Shown: positions 1 through 8,428 of the stretch, in pieces
Numbering within the stretch: the first letter of the stretch is position 1
How the letters are laid out: every line of letters begins with the position of its first letter
Origin: Rheinheimera aquimaris
GTDB lineage: Bacteria; Pseudomonadota; Gammaproteobacteria; Enterobacterales; Alteromonadaceae
DNA length: 64,000 nucleotides
Direction: 5' to 3'
NCBI RefSeq assembly: GCF_020531985.1
Contig: NZ_JAJAVQ010000001.1
Coordinates: 744,001-808,000, forward strand
Notes under the pieces: model-generated
What the model was told of the DNA's origin: nothing
Seen by the model: only the letters and a program-made list of their open reading frames with translations
Database searches by the model: none
Program-made: the position numbers and the translations under genes

Positions 1-1372
1 CCTGCGGCGTGTGCTGATTAACCACTGGCGCAGTTGCGCTCAGCTCCAGCAAAGCGCTACCGATACTGACAATGCCACTGCGGCCGGTTTGGCCGGCAGC
101 TTTTAACGCCGCGCGGCTGATAACATGCTCCAGCTCGCGCACATTGCCAGGCCAGTGATACTGCAGTAGTACCGGAGCGGCATCAGCAGCAAGTTTTAGT
201 TGGCGGATACCAAGCTTGCGGGCCGTTTGCTCAAGAAAGTACCCTGCCAGCAATAACGCATCATCCTGACGCTGACGCAGCGGCGGTACGGTCAGCGGAT
301 ACACCGTCAACCTGTGATACAAATCAGCTCTGAAGCGGCCTTGCTGCACTTCGTGCTGCAAATCGCGATTGGTTGCCGCAATAATACGCACATCAACGCG
401 TTGCACTTCATCTTTACCCACCGGCTGTATCTCACCGCTTTGCAGCACACGCAGTAGCTTGCTTTGCATACTTAGCGGCAGCTCACCTATTTCATCGAGA
501 AAAATAGTGCCACCATCAGACAGCAAAAATTTACCCGGCCGCTCGCGGTCCGCGCCGGTAAAAGCACCTTTGGCATGGCCGAATAACTCCGCTTCGGCCA
601 GGCTTTCCGGCAAAGACGCGCAATTTAAATACACCAAAGGTGCACTGTTACGGCCGGACAACTGATGTAGCGTGCGGGCCACCAATTCTTTACCCACGCC
701 GGTTTCGCCCTGAATAAGCACAGTGTAATCTGACCCGGCGACCAGCTGAATATCGCTACGCAGTGCCTGCATTGCGCTGCTTTGGCCTATCAGCTCTCCA
801 CCATCGCGCAGCAATGCTTCCTGTGTCAGCTCCTGTACCAGTTGCTGCGCATGGCGCGCACTCATCGTCAGCTGTGTCATGGCAAAGGCGGTTTTAAGCG
901 TTGCGGCAGACAACGCCGCCATTAACTCAAGCGTTTTATCGGCTATCTGGGTAAAAGCATCCGGTTCCAGGCTGTCTATCGTCAACAACCCCAATAACTG
1001 ATTATCAGAATACAGCGGCAATCCCATACAGGAATGCACCGGCAAGTCGCCACTGCGGGCCAACAGCAGGCCGTCGTACGGGTCGGGCAACGGGCAGTCA
1101 GACGGAAAACGGTGCGGCCCGCTACTTAAACATAACTGCTGTAGCCGGGGGTGCTCGGCCAACGCAAAACGCCGGCCCATGGTATCGGCTGACAAGCCCT
1201 GCGCAGCAAGTGGTGTCAATACATCCTGATGCAACCCCATCAGCACTACCGCATCACAGCGGATAGCCTTTCGTACCGACGTTAGCAAGCGGTCAAACCG
1301 GTCTTCATTGTTCAGGCTGTTGGCTAAATCCAGCGCAACTTCCAGCAACAATCTGTTGTTTTGTTCAGACAT
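1..1372 (-). CDS. norR: NorR-type sigma54-dependent NO-responsive activator (3' end outside window)
   Basis: The gene reads leftward from ATG at 1372 and runs off the window, leaving about 457 residues. The N-terminal ~180 residues form a GAF-like sensor domain, the site of the non-haem iron that senses nitric oxide in NorR. The AAA+ domain follows, with Walker A GETGVGKE (coded near 690-715), the sigma54-contact motif GAFTGA (near 553-575), and GGTIFLDEIGELP as the Walker B region. The C-terminal DNA-binding helix-turn-helix lies beyond base 1. The gene is divergent from a small membrane protein, nnrS and hmp. The gap contains two GTCA-N3-TGAC palindromes and a sigma54 promoter, which is the NorR arrangement. 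NorR is preferred over a generic NtrC-family activator because sensor type, sites and target genes all agree. Confidence 0.9.
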   Translation of the reverse strand, partial: MSEQNNRLLLEVALDLANSLNNEDRFDRLLTSVRKAIRCDAVVLMGLHQDVLTPLAAQGLSADTMGRRFALAEHPRLQQLCLSSGPHRFPSDCPLPDPYDGLLLARSGDLPVHSCMGLPLYSDNQLLGLLTIDSLEPDAFTQIADKTLELMAALSAATLKTAFAMTQLTMSARHAQQLVQELTQEALLRDGGELIGQSSAMQALRSDIQLVAGSDYTVLIQGETGVGKELVARTLHQLSGRNSAPLVYLNCASLPESLAEAELFGHAKGAFTGADRERPGKFLLSDGGTIFLDEIGELPLSMQSKLLRVLQSGEIQPVGKDEVQRVDVRIIAATNRDLQHEVQQGRFRADLYHRLTVYPLTVPPLRQRQDDALLLAGYFLEQTARKLGIRQLKLAADAAPVLLQYHWPGNVRELEHVISRAALKAAGQTGRSGIVSIGSALLELSATAPVVNQHTPQ

Positions 1373-1383
1373 AACCCAACCAG

Positions 1384-1394
1384 GTCAAAATGAC
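1384..1394. promoter_or_regulatory. Putative NorR operator 1
   Basis: This is a perfect palindrome GTCA-AAA-TGAC. It fits the GT-N7-AC core known for NorR enhancer sites and lies just upstream of norR and about 110 bp upstream of the sigma54 promoter that faces the hmp operon. Confidence 0.7.
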
Positions 1395-1428
1395 TCAAAC
1401 GAATCCAAATAACTACCGAACAAGATAA

Positions 1429-1439
1429 GTCATAATGAC
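1429..1439. promoter_or_regulatory. Putative NorR operator 2
   Basis: This is a second perfect palindrome GTCA-TAA-TGAC, 45 bp from the first and so roughly on the same side of the helix after four turns. NorR in E. coli uses three such sites; I see only two here. Confidence 0.7.
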
Positions 1440-1477
1440 TCAAAAATAAAACAACAAAACATAAACCATTGTTAATA

Positions 1478-1765
1478 ATGAAAATAAATTTATGGCATAG
1501 CTTCTGCTTTAGTAAAGCGAGACTACTTTCACTACCCCGGCAAGCCAACTATGAAAGATTACTGTACTGGGCAAACGGCTTTTTAGCAGCATCTGCTGCG
1601 GTTTTGCTGGCAACAGTATTGATGTGTTACCCGTTCGAGCAATGGTTTTCACTGCCACAGCTGATTGTTGGCCACCTGAGTATGCTGGCCAGCGCGACCA
1701 TGGTGAAAATAAGCTACGTCGGGCGCTGTATTGCGCTGTATGCGTTAAAGCGCGAGGTGCGTTAA
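1478..1765 (+). CDS. Small two-helix membrane protein of the NO-response operon
   Basis: I do not recognise this protein by name. The supported part has two hydrophobic stretches (from YWANGFLAAS through VLLATVLMCY, and LIVGHLSMLASATMVKI) and ends in a basic tail, so it is a small inner-membrane protein. The stop is 1 base before the GTG of nnrS, which implies co-translation. The start is uncertain. ATG 1478 is given, but the predicted sigma54 transcript begins near 1519, downstream of it. After 1519 no ATG, GTG or TTG occurs in frame before the first helix; only CTG at 1562 would preserve both helices. Either another promoter serves it or it uses a rare start codon. Confidence 0.55.
   Translation: MKINLWHSFCFSKARLLSLPRQANYERLLYWANGFLAASAAVLLATVLMCYPFEQWFSLPQLIVGHLSMLASATMVKISYVGRCIALYALKREVR
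1493..1508 (+). promoter_or_regulatory. Sigma54 (-24/-12) promoter of the small ORF-nnrS-hmp operon
   Basis: The sequence TGGCATAGCTTCTGCT has GG at 1494-1495 and GC at 1506-1507, which is the exact 12-base GG-to-GC spacing of an RpoN promoter. The transcript should start near 1519. It lies 54 bp downstream of the nearer NorR palindrome, a normal distance for an enhancer-dependent activator. Confidence 0.7.
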
Positions 1766-1766
1766 C

Positions 1767-2972
1767 GTGGCGCTACAACCCATAAACCTTACGCCGCCGG
1801 CCAGTACTGATACGCCTGCTGTACTGGCACTGGCATTTCGGCCATTTTTTCTGCTGGCAGCTATCTGGGCGCTGCTCTCAGTTGCACTTTGGCTCGGTCA
1901 GCTAAACGGCTGGTGGAGCGCCCAGCAACTGCTGCCCGCGACGCTGTGGCACGCCCATGAAATGCTATTTGGCTTCGGCGCTTTAGTCGCCGCAGGCTTT
2001 TTGCTCACTGCGGCTCAGAACTGGACTAATGTACCGGCACTGCGAGGCACTAAGCTGGCGTTGTTATCTCTGTGCTGGCTGGCCGCACGTTTTGTGCCGC
2101 TGCTTACCTCTGAGCTAACCGCTATAACGCTACTTGCCGTTTTGCAAAGCCTGTGGTGGCTTGGCGTCATCGCCGCTTTTTCCCGCCAGCTGTGGTTGGC
2201 CAAAAGCCGGCGCAACTACCCGTTTATTGCCATTTTGACGGTAATGATGCTGCTCAATCTGAGCTTTCTGCTGCTGGCGCACGCTGGCATGCCTGATTAT
2301 GCCGCGCATTTAAGCCACAGCATGATCCTGATGTTTTGCCTGTTAATGGGTATTGTCGGCGCGCGGGTTATTCCGTTTTTTACCGCCAGAGCGACGGCAA
2401 CGGTGCAGATCAGTACACCCGGCTTGGACAAAGCCATACTGTTTGTTTCGCTGCCCGCGACAGCTCTTTTTGTCAGCAGCGGCTTTTACCCGCCCCTGTT
2501 TTCTCCCGGCTATCTGATGCTGCTAAGCGCAGTGCTGCACCTGCTGCGCCTTGGCCTTTGGTTTACCCCCAAGCTACTAAAGCATCCGCTTTTATGGTCA
2601 CTGCACCTGTCTTATCTGGCAATGGCGCTCGGCTTGCTGCTGATGGCACTGAGCCTGCTGACTGAGCTGCTGTACTTCAAAGATATGCTGCATCTGGTGG
2701 CGATAAGCGCGATGGCCGCGATGATGCTATCGATGATGGCCCGGGTGTCGCTTGGTCATACCGGCCGGCCACTACTGGTTGGCAACTTGCTGGCGCTAAG
2801 CTTTGCAGCGCTGCTGCTGTCAGGTGTAGCCCGCACGCTGGCTGTACTGCTGGCCAAACCCTTATTGCTGTGGCAGCTGAGCGGTGCGCTCTGGCTGGTC
2901 GCATTTCTGATTTTTATCCGGGTGTACTTACCCATTCTTACATCACCACGGCTGGATGGCCGGCCAGGCTGA
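1767..2972 (+). CDS. nnrS: NnrS family haem-copper membrane protein
   Basis: The protein has 401 residues and about twelve hydrophobic helices, the size and form of NnrS. NnrS is an inner-membrane protein linked to protection from nitric oxide, known from denitrifiers and from the Vibrio NO response. Near the N terminus are FRPFFLLAAIWALLS and LWHAHEMLFGFGA, where the histidines are the conserved family signature. The start is GTG at 1767, directly after the stop of the small membrane ORF. The gene ends 25 bases before the hmp ATG. Its position between the sigma54/NorR promoter and hmp supports NO-induced expression. Confidence 0.88.
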   Translation: MALQPINLTPPASTDTPAVLALAFRPFFLLAAIWALLSVALWLGQLNGWWSAQQLLPATLWHAHEMLFGFGALVAAGFLLTAAQNWTNVPALRGTKLALLSLCWLAARFVPLLTSELTAITLLAVLQSLWWLGVIAAFSRQLWLAKSRRNYPFIAILTVMMLLNLSFLLLAHAGMPDYAAHLSHSMILMFCLLMGIVGARVIPFFTARATATVQISTPGLDKAILFVSLPATALFVSSGFYPPLFSPGYLMLLSAVLHLLRLGLWFTPKLLKHPLLWSLHLSYLAMALGLLLMALSLLTELLYFKDMLHLVAISAMAAMMLSMMARVSLGHTGRPLLVGNLLALSFAALLLSGVARTLAVLLAKPLLLWQLSGALWLVAFLIFIRVYLPILTSPRLDGRPG

Positions 2973-2997
2973 TGTGTTTACCATCAATGAGGTTGTT

Positions 2998-4188
2998 ATG
3001 TTATCTGCAAAAACCATCAGTTTAGTCAAAAGTACCGTACCACTGCTTGAGAACGCCGGCGTGGCGGTAACCAACTACTTTTATAACCGCATGTTTACCG
3101 CAAAACCGGAACTGAAAAACATTTTCAATATGAGTAACCAGCTAAACGGCAAGCAACAGTTCGCGCTGTTCAGTGCGGTAGCGTCATACGCCAAGCATAT
3201 TGATAACCCAAGCGTGCTGGGCGCTGTAGTAGAACGGGTAGCCAATAAACACACCAGTTTCTTTATACTGCCTGAGCACTATGACATTGTCGGCCATCAC
3301 CTGATTTGTACTTTAAAGGAGCTGGCACCAGAGCAGTTTACCGATGAAGTTGCCACTGCCTGGACAGAAGCGTATCAGCTACTGGCGAATATTCTGATCG
3401 GCCGAGAAAAGCAGTTATATCAGCATAGCGCCCAGGCTACAGGTGGCTGGACCGGCGCGCGCCGCTTCGTGGTTGCCGCCAAAACAGAGGAGTCTGAGCT
3501 GGTCACCAGTTTTACCCTGGTGCCGGAAGATGGCGGCGCCGTGGTGTCTTACCAGAGTGGCCAGTATCTGGGCGTAAAAGTAAAACCACCCCATGCCGGT
3601 TATGTTGAGATCCGCCAGTACTCTTTGTCAGATAAACCTAATGGTAAAAGTTACCGTATCAGCGTCAAACGCGAAGACTTACCCCAGCCCGGCCTGGTGT
3701 CAAACTACCTGCATCAGCAGGTTAAGGTCGGCGATGTGATTGAAGCCATGCCACCGGCCGGCGATTTTTACCTGAAATCAGTGTACGTGCCAACGGTGCT
3801 GATTTCTGCCGGTGTCGGCCTGACGCCGATGATGTCAATGCTGGAAACCTTAGCCGCGCGGGCAGAACCCACACCAATTTGGTACCTGCATGCTTGTGAA
3901 AACCCACAACAGCATTCATTCAAGGCCCGCCTGGCGCAGTTAAAGCAACAGCTACCACTGCTGCGTAGCTACACCTGGTACAACCAAACACAGCCGCCAA
4001 AAAGTAACCAGTTTAACGGTCTGATGCAACTGGCATCGCTCGCCGACGAGCTGCCGCTGCAAACCGGCCAGTTCTATATCTGCGGCCCGACCGGCTTTAT
4101 GAAGTTTGCTAAAGACCAGTTACTGGCCCTTGGTGTCGCGCCAGAATGCGTTCACTACGAAGTGTTTGGCCCGCACAGCGATTTGTAA
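2998..4188 (+). CDS. hmp: Flavohaemoglobin, nitric oxide dioxygenase
   Basis: Hmp oxidises NO to nitrate with O2 and NAD(P)H in the cytoplasm. From ATG 2998 the protein has 396 residues, the same as E. coli Hmp, and the haem-pocket residues fall at the same numbers: Tyr29, Gln53 and proximal His85 (in VANKHTSF). The globin domain covers ~1-138. The FAD domain follows with the RQYSLS motif, then the NAD domain with ISAGVGLTPMMSML and a CGPTGFM motif. An earlier in-frame ATG at 2956 overlaps nnrS and adds 14 unrelated residues. The chosen ATG has a TGAGG ribosome site at 2988-2992. It is the last gene of the NorR-controlled operon. Confidence 0.96.
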   Translation: MLSAKTISLVKSTVPLLENAGVAVTNYFYNRMFTAKPELKNIFNMSNQLNGKQQFALFSAVASYAKHIDNPSVLGAVVERVANKHTSFFILPEHYDIVGHHLICTLKELAPEQFTDEVATAWTEAYQLLANILIGREKQLYQHSAQATGGWTGARRFVVAAKTEESELVTSFTLVPEDGGAVVSYQSGQYLGVKVKPPHAGYVEIRQYSLSDKPNGKSYRISVKREDLPQPGLVSNYLHQQVKVGDVIEAMPPAGDFYLKSVYVPTVLISAGVGLTPMMSMLETLAARAEPTPIWYLHACENPQQHSFKARLAQLKQQLPLLRSYTWYNQTQPPKSNQFNGLMQLASLADELPLQTGQFYICGPTGFMKFAKDQLLALGVAPECVHYEVFGPHSDL

Positions 4189-4196
4189 CAGCAATA

Positions 4197-4229
4197 ACCG
4201 GAGGTGCGTTAACACCTCCGGTTTTCTTT
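4197..4229 (+). terminator. Rho-independent terminator after hmp
   Basis: A 10-bp perfect stem (4197-4206 with 4213-4222), a 6-base loop and a T-rich tail start 9 bases after the hmp stop. Confidence 0.85.
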
Positions 4230-4242
4230 AATTGTCAGCCTT

Positions 4243-4270
4243 AAACCACCTCCTATGGAGGTGGTTTTTT
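4243..4270. terminator. Second hairpin between convergent hmp and CMD genes
   Basis: An 11-bp stem (4243-4253 with 4257-4267) and 3-base loop run into six T on the plus strand; the minus side carries only three or four T. It backs up the hmp terminator and may weakly stop the opposing azoR-CMD transcript. Confidence 0.65.
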
Positions 4271-4278
4271 ACCCGGGG

Positions 4279-4758
4279 TTAATTCAGGCCGGCTTTGGTA
4301 AGGCCAAAAGCAGTGTCCTGAGAACCTGGCTCTACCTGTGCAAGAATTTGCATACGGTTCCAGAAGTTGATCAGGCCAATGCTGTAAGTCAGCTCAGAGA
4401 TCTCCACATCAGTAAAATGCTCTTTAGTCGCCTGATACAGCTCGTTGCTGACGCCGGTATCCGGCAGCTTAGTCAGCGCTTCAGTCAATGCTAATGCAGC
4501 TTTTTCTTTAGCATTAAACAGCGGTGACTCGCGCCAGATAGCGACATGATAGATACGCAATTCACGCTCGCCTTTAATTTTGGCTTGCTTGATATGCATG
4601 TCCAGACAAAAGGCACAGTTGTTCAGCTGTGACGCGCGGATATCAATCAGGCTTTTAATCAGCGGATCAATAGATGTTTTATAGGCAGCCATGCTGGCAT
4701 CCATCAGGGCTTTTGTCAGCACCGGTACGGTTTCAAAGTGGTTTAAACGTGCAGTCAT
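4279..4758 (-). CDS. Carboxymuconolactone decarboxylase / AhpD-like alkylhydroperoxidase family protein
   Basis: The CMD-family core is visible as a CxxC motif with downstream histidine (NNCAFCLDMHIKQA), the redox centre of AhpD-like peroxidases. Proteins of this type with the pattern LNNCAFC are usually single-domain oligomers that reduce peroxides. The start is taken at ATG 4758 (MTARLNHF), which has GGAGC upstream; the longer ORF from 4788 adds ten residues with no ribosome site. The gene lies 34 bases behind azoR on the same strand, so the pair probably forms a redox-stress or quinone-stress unit controlled by the divergent MocR-type regulator. Confidence 0.85.
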   Translation of the reverse strand: MTARLNHFETVPVLTKALMDASMAAYKTSIDPLIKSLIDIRASQLNNCAFCLDMHIKQAKIKGERELRIYHVAIWRESPLFNAKEKAALALTEALTKLPDTGVSNELYQATKEHFTDVEISELTYSIGLINFWNRMQILAQVEPGSQDTAFGLTKAGLN

Positions 4759-4792
4759 AATAGTTGCTCCAATGTTTAGCTTTAGCATTAAG

Positions 4793-5413
4793 TTAGTCAG
4801 TTAACAGGTCGACAATAAGATCAGCTGCGGCAATAGCATCAGGTACAGCAGCGTCTCTGGTGTGCGGGTGATGCGTACCATCAACCCGGATAAAACGCAC
4901 ATCGGTAATACCGATATAGCGCAATGCGGTACTGATATAAGGGGTAAACTGATCGTCCCCTTCATTTGGCCGGCCAATAAAAGGCGTGCCGCTAGCCACC
5001 ACAACAAAAACCTTTTTACCGCTAACCAGGCCCACCTTTTCGCCACGGTCGGTAAACGCAAAGGTGCGGCCGGCACGGGTAATATGATCAAACCAGGCTT
5101 TTAGCACTGACGGTAAACCCAGGTTCCACATTGGTGAGGAAATCAGTAAGGTGTCGTGTGCTAGCAGCTGATCAACCAGCCGCTCTGATAACGCTATAGC
5201 ATTTTGCTGCGCCACAGTGCGAAGATCGGGTTTGGTTAAAAAAGCGCTCACGGTCAACGCATCCAGATGCGGCAAATATTGCTGACCTAAATCCAGTACC
5301 GTTTCTGTCAGCGCGGGATAGCGTTGCTGCAACTTTCTCAGCAGGTGGTGGCCAACCTCTCTCGATGCTGAGCCGGCTAAGTTTGGGCTGACTTTAAGAT
5401 GCAATAGTTTCAT
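4793..5413 (-). CDS. azoR: FMN-dependent NADH-azoreductase
   Basis: The protein has 206 residues, the normal AzoR length. This flavodoxin-fold enzyme reduces quinones and azo compounds with NADH. Family landmarks include MKLLHLKVSPNL at the N terminus, SPMWNLGLPSVLKAWFDH (FMN contact and dimer region), and the ASGTPF segment. A GGAGAG ribosome site precedes ATG 5413. It is divergent from a MocR/PdxR-like regulator with 118 bases between the starts, the usual layout of a regulator and its target. Confidence 0.9.
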   Translation of the reverse strand: MKLLHLKVSPNLAGSASREVGHHLLRKLQQRYPALTETVLDLGQQYLPHLDALTVSAFLTKPDLRTVAQQNAIALSERLVDQLLAHDTLLISSPMWNLGLPSVLKAWFDHITRAGRTFAFTDRGEKVGLVSGKKVFVVVASGTPFIGRPNEGDDQFTPYISTALRYIGITDVRFIRVDGTHHPHTRDAAVPDAIAAADLIVDLLTD

Positions 5414-5500
5414 ATTCTCTCCTGCGCTGGCTGCTAGTCAGCTATCGTTGTTACTCAAAGTTGATGTGCAAATTCTAGCGCTTCATGCCATATTAAAAAG

Positions 5501-5517
5501 ATACAAAAACAATGTAT
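5501..5517. promoter_or_regulatory. Candidate operator in the azoR/MocR divergent gap
   Basis: An inverted repeat ATACA-N7-TGTAT sits 15 bases before the regulator's ATG. Its position suggests autoregulation, but no experiment or family consensus confirms it. Confidence 0.3.
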
Positions 5518-5531
5518 TTAGGTAGGACATA

Positions 5532-6920
5532 ATGACCGGTTATCAGGCAATTTATCAGCGCTATAAACAGCAGATTCTGGCAGGTAGCCTTAAAGCCGGG
5601 GAAAAAGTACCGGCTATCCGGGTACTGGCTGCGGATTTAGGTGTGGCGAAAAAAACCGTTGAAACCGCTTATAACATTCTGATTGGCGAGGGATATTTAG
5701 TCAGCAAAGGTGCGCGCGGCACCATTGTTAACCCGGATCTGAAGCTAAAGCCCGCTAATGAGCAAACAGTGAACAAGGTGGACGATCAGAAACTGCAGCA
5801 ACTGATAGACCTGCGCGACAATGCCGGTTTTTTTCGTCTTGGGATACCAGCGCTGGATGAGTTTCCGTATAAAAAATGGTTGCTACTGTCCGGCAAAGAT
5901 ATCCGCGCTATGCGCCCGGAGCATATGCTGACACCGCCGGTGATGGGCTATGCGCCGCTGCGTGAAGCCATTGCCAACTATGTCAATATATCACGCGGTC
6001 TGAATTGCACTGCCAGCCAGGTGTGTATTACCAGCGGTTACAAACACAGCCTTGCTCTGATCCTGCAAGCGCTGGCCACACGCCATGATAAAGTGGTGTA
6101 TGAAGACCCCGGTTACTTCTTTGGCCAGAAGTTATTAAAACGCATAGCGGAAAACCTGCACTATGTGCCCGTTGATAGCCAGGGCCTGAACGTTGATTAC
6201 CTGTTGAACTACCAGCGTGATGCCCGCTTTGTTATTACCACACCGGCGCACCACAGCCCGCTGGCTGTAACGTTGTCACTGCCCAGGCGCCAGCAGTTGT
6301 TGCAGTGGGCGCAGGAGCAGCAAGCCTGGATAGTAGAAGATGACTATGATGGCGAATTTCATTACACCAAAAAAGTGCTGCCGGCACTGAAAAGTCAGGA
6401 CAGTGCAGACAGAGTGATTTATGTCGGTACGTTCAGCAAAACCATCATGCCGGCTATGCGTATCAGCTATATCGTGCTACCCAAAGCACTGATTAACCGC
6501 TTTCATGAGACAGCGGAAATCGTTGAAACCAGCCTGCCACTATTACCACAGCAAATTCTCAGCCGCTTTATTTCTGAGGGGCATTTTTTCAAGCACTTAA
6601 AAAAAATGCGCACCCTATACCAAGCCCGCCGCCAGATGGTGTTAAATGCGCTGCACAGCGTTTACCCGACACAGTTTTATGTTGAACTGACTGATGGTGG
6701 CATGCATATAGTGGCGTTTTTAAAAACAGGTAATCAGGACGAACAGCTGGCTACAATCTGGCAACAGCACCAGCTGCTGGTGTTTCCGTTATCGGCCTGG
6801 TATGCCGGAAAAACCAAGCGTTACGGACTGGTTATTGGTTATACCAATATCCAGTCTGAACAGCAGGCAACAGAAGCGCTGCGCCTGCCGTATGAACAGA
6901 CACTGGCTTTACTCGGCTGA
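5532..6920 (+). CDS. MocR/PdxR-type GntR regulator with aminotransferase-like domain
   Basis: The 462-residue protein begins with a GntR winged helix (~1-75: LKAGEKVPAIRVLAADLGVAK and the following recognition helix). A fold-type-I aminotransferase domain fills the rest. The PLP-binding lysine is in YVGTFSKTIMPAMR, the preceding acidic motif is VEDDYDGEF, and GYAPLREAIANYV is also typical. MocR proteins use PLP or an amino compound as effector and usually control a divergent gene, here azoR and the CMD gene. The effector cannot be read from the sequence. PdxR itself normally sits by pdxS/T, which are absent. Confidence 0.88.
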   Translation: MTGYQAIYQRYKQQILAGSLKAGEKVPAIRVLAADLGVAKKTVETAYNILIGEGYLVSKGARGTIVNPDLKLKPANEQTVNKVDDQKLQQLIDLRDNAGFFRLGIPALDEFPYKKWLLLSGKDIRAMRPEHMLTPPVMGYAPLREAIANYVNISRGLNCTASQVCITSGYKHSLALILQALATRHDKVVYEDPGYFFGQKLLKRIAENLHYVPVDSQGLNVDYLLNYQRDARFVITTPAHHSPLAVTLSLPRRQQLLQWAQEQQAWIVEDDYDGEFHYTKKVLPALKSQDSADRVIYVGTFSKTIMPAMRISYIVLPKALINRFHETAEIVETSLPLLPQQILSRFISEGHFFKHLKKMRTLYQARRQMVLNALHSVYPTQFYVELTDGGMHIVAFLKTGNQDEQLATIWQQHQLLVFPLSAWYAGKTKRYGLVIGYTNIQSEQQATEALRLPYEQTLALLG

Positions 6921-7123
6921 TAGCTTGCTTAGCGACAACAGATATTGCCAATACAAAACTTAATAACATCATTGAACAATACAGCAGATGACAACACCGC
7001 AGCACAGGTGCTAACGTCTTATACTGATATTTACTGTATTTTCGGGTTTGAACATTGGTGCTGCTTGCAGGATATCTTTAGCAGCAAGCGCTGGCGTAGA
7101 CACATGACGGAGACACGAACACC

Positions 7124-7891
7124 ATGCTCAGATTACTGCTTCTGCTAGCTTGCATCGCGGCGGCGCTGCCGCTACATGCCAGCCAGTTGCTGAAATGGTG
7201 CGCCTGGGAGTTTCCGGGTAGTGTCAGTTTTGACAACCCGGCCAAAGAAGCTCAGGGCGTTACGGTTGATTTTATGCACGAACTGGCAAAGCGCGCCGGG
7301 TTTGAGCTGGTAATCAGTAAAGCCACACCACCGGGGCGCTGCATAAAAGAGCTTGGCGATGGCAGCAGTGATTTGGTGGTTGGTATTATTAAAACCGGTG
7401 ATGGCCGCGAAGACATAGATTATATTCCCTACGGTGCCCGCCATCCCGATCGGGTGTATTTAGCAGCGGATGATAACCGCAAGCTGGAACAGGTCACTGA
7501 GCTTTCGACAATGACTCTGGCCGCTATTCGCAATTTTGGTTTTCACCCCGATGTTACTGTCGTCATAGAGGCTATGCCGCCGCAGCAAATTATCCGGGTT
7601 AACTCGGTATATTCTGCACTGGAAGTGGTGGCAAAAAAACGGGTTACAGCAGCGCTGCTGCCCCCGACGTTGGTCAGTGCTGTGCTGCAGAAGCACCCTG
7701 GTTTAAACGCGCAAATTCGCGAAGTCAGCTTCCCGGTCAGTATTGTTAAACCGCAACGCGCCTATATTGGCCTGAGTAAACATTGCCAGTGCCCTCAGCT
7801 AGCAGCCGCTATCCAAACCAGCCTACAGCAGATGACCGCCGATGGCAGCATTAAGGCCATTTTTGGCGATATCATTATTCCGCTGTTTTAG
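7124..7891 (+). CDS. Periplasmic solute-binding protein, family 3 (PBPb-like)
   Basis: The 255-residue protein starts with a signal peptide (MLRLLLLLACIAAALPLHAS, cleaved near residue 20). It has the family-3 binding fold: GVTVDFMHELAKRAGFEL, then DGSSDLVVGII, and a C-terminal lobe ending with MTADGSIKAIFGD. No permease or ATPase gene is nearby, so it is either an orphan binding protein or a sensor-like relative such as those found in many Alteromonadales. Several Cys residues (CAWEF, GRC, CQCP) could form disulfides. The ligand is unknown. The 203 bases upstream contain no clear gene. Confidence 0.75.
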   Translation: MLRLLLLLACIAAALPLHASQLLKWCAWEFPGSVSFDNPAKEAQGVTVDFMHELAKRAGFELVISKATPPGRCIKELGDGSSDLVVGIIKTGDGREDIDYIPYGARHPDRVYLAADDNRKLEQVTELSTMTLAAIRNFGFHPDVTVVIEAMPPQQIIRVNSVYSALEVVAKKRVTAALLPPTLVSAVLQKHPGLNAQIREVSFPVSIVKPQRAYIGLSKHCQCPQLAAAIQTSLQQMTADGSIKAIFGDIIIPLF

Positions 7892-7924
7892 CCTACCAGA
7901 GACTTACGTTTACCTGACCTCGCG

Positions 7925-8428
7925 CTATTTTACACTGTCGCAGCTAAATGCCTGACGAAGTAAAGTAACCTGTGGGTTTTGTGCGCTGCTATCGACGCGG
8001 TACACCATGCTGTAATCCTGCTCATCAAGCTCTGCCATAGCGATACCGCTTAACAGCGTTACCAGCGGCGGTACCGTATTACTATGTCCGACTATCAATA
8101 CCGGCTGAGAGTGAACTGCTAATTGTTGCAGCAACGTCTGTGTATCGCGCGGATCATACAACGACACCTTTAACTGCTGGCTTGTTGCAACTGCTGCTGC
8201 AGTTTGCTGTGTACGCTGATACGCAGTCGAATACACTGCGTCCAGTTTTACCTCTGCCAGATAAGCCGCCAGTGCCTGCGCACGGGCCTGGCCACAGTCA
8301 GTCAGCGCAGGGTCGGCACCGACAGGCTGTTTTTCAGCGTGCCGCACCAGATAAAACGTATTAGCCGACACGTCAACGGCACAAAAACACACTATAGCTG
8401 CGACGATACCACGCAAACTAGCTTGCAT
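7925..8428 (-). CDS. Secreted histidine phosphatase family protein
   Basis: This is a branch-1 histidine phosphatase (phosphoglycerate mutase-like fold). The catalytic motif is FYLVRHAEKQ just after a signal peptide (MQASLRGIVAAIVCFCAVDVSA), and the second histidine is in VLIVGHSNTVPP. The enzyme would act in the periplasm. The substrate is unknown, although similar proteins cleave small phosphate esters. ATG 8428 is chosen because GGAGGG precedes it and the signal peptide then starts cleanly; the ORF is open to 8488 but that part overlaps the upstream acetyltransferase further. The 11-base overlap with that gene points to co-translation. Confidence 0.82.
   Translation of the reverse strand: MQASLRGIVAAIVCFCAVDVSANTFYLVRHAEKQPVGADPALTDCGQARAQALAAYLAEVKLDAVYSTAYQRTQQTAAAVATSQQLKVSLYDPRDTQTLLQQLAVHSQPVLIVGHSNTVPPLVTLLSGIAMAELDEQDYSMVYRVDSSAQNPQVTLLRQAFSCDSVK

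Noticed and set aside
6945..7148. 67-residue ORF between the MocR-type and binding-protein genes
   Set aside because: No ribosome site, no recognisable domain, overlaps the start of the binding protein; probably chance.
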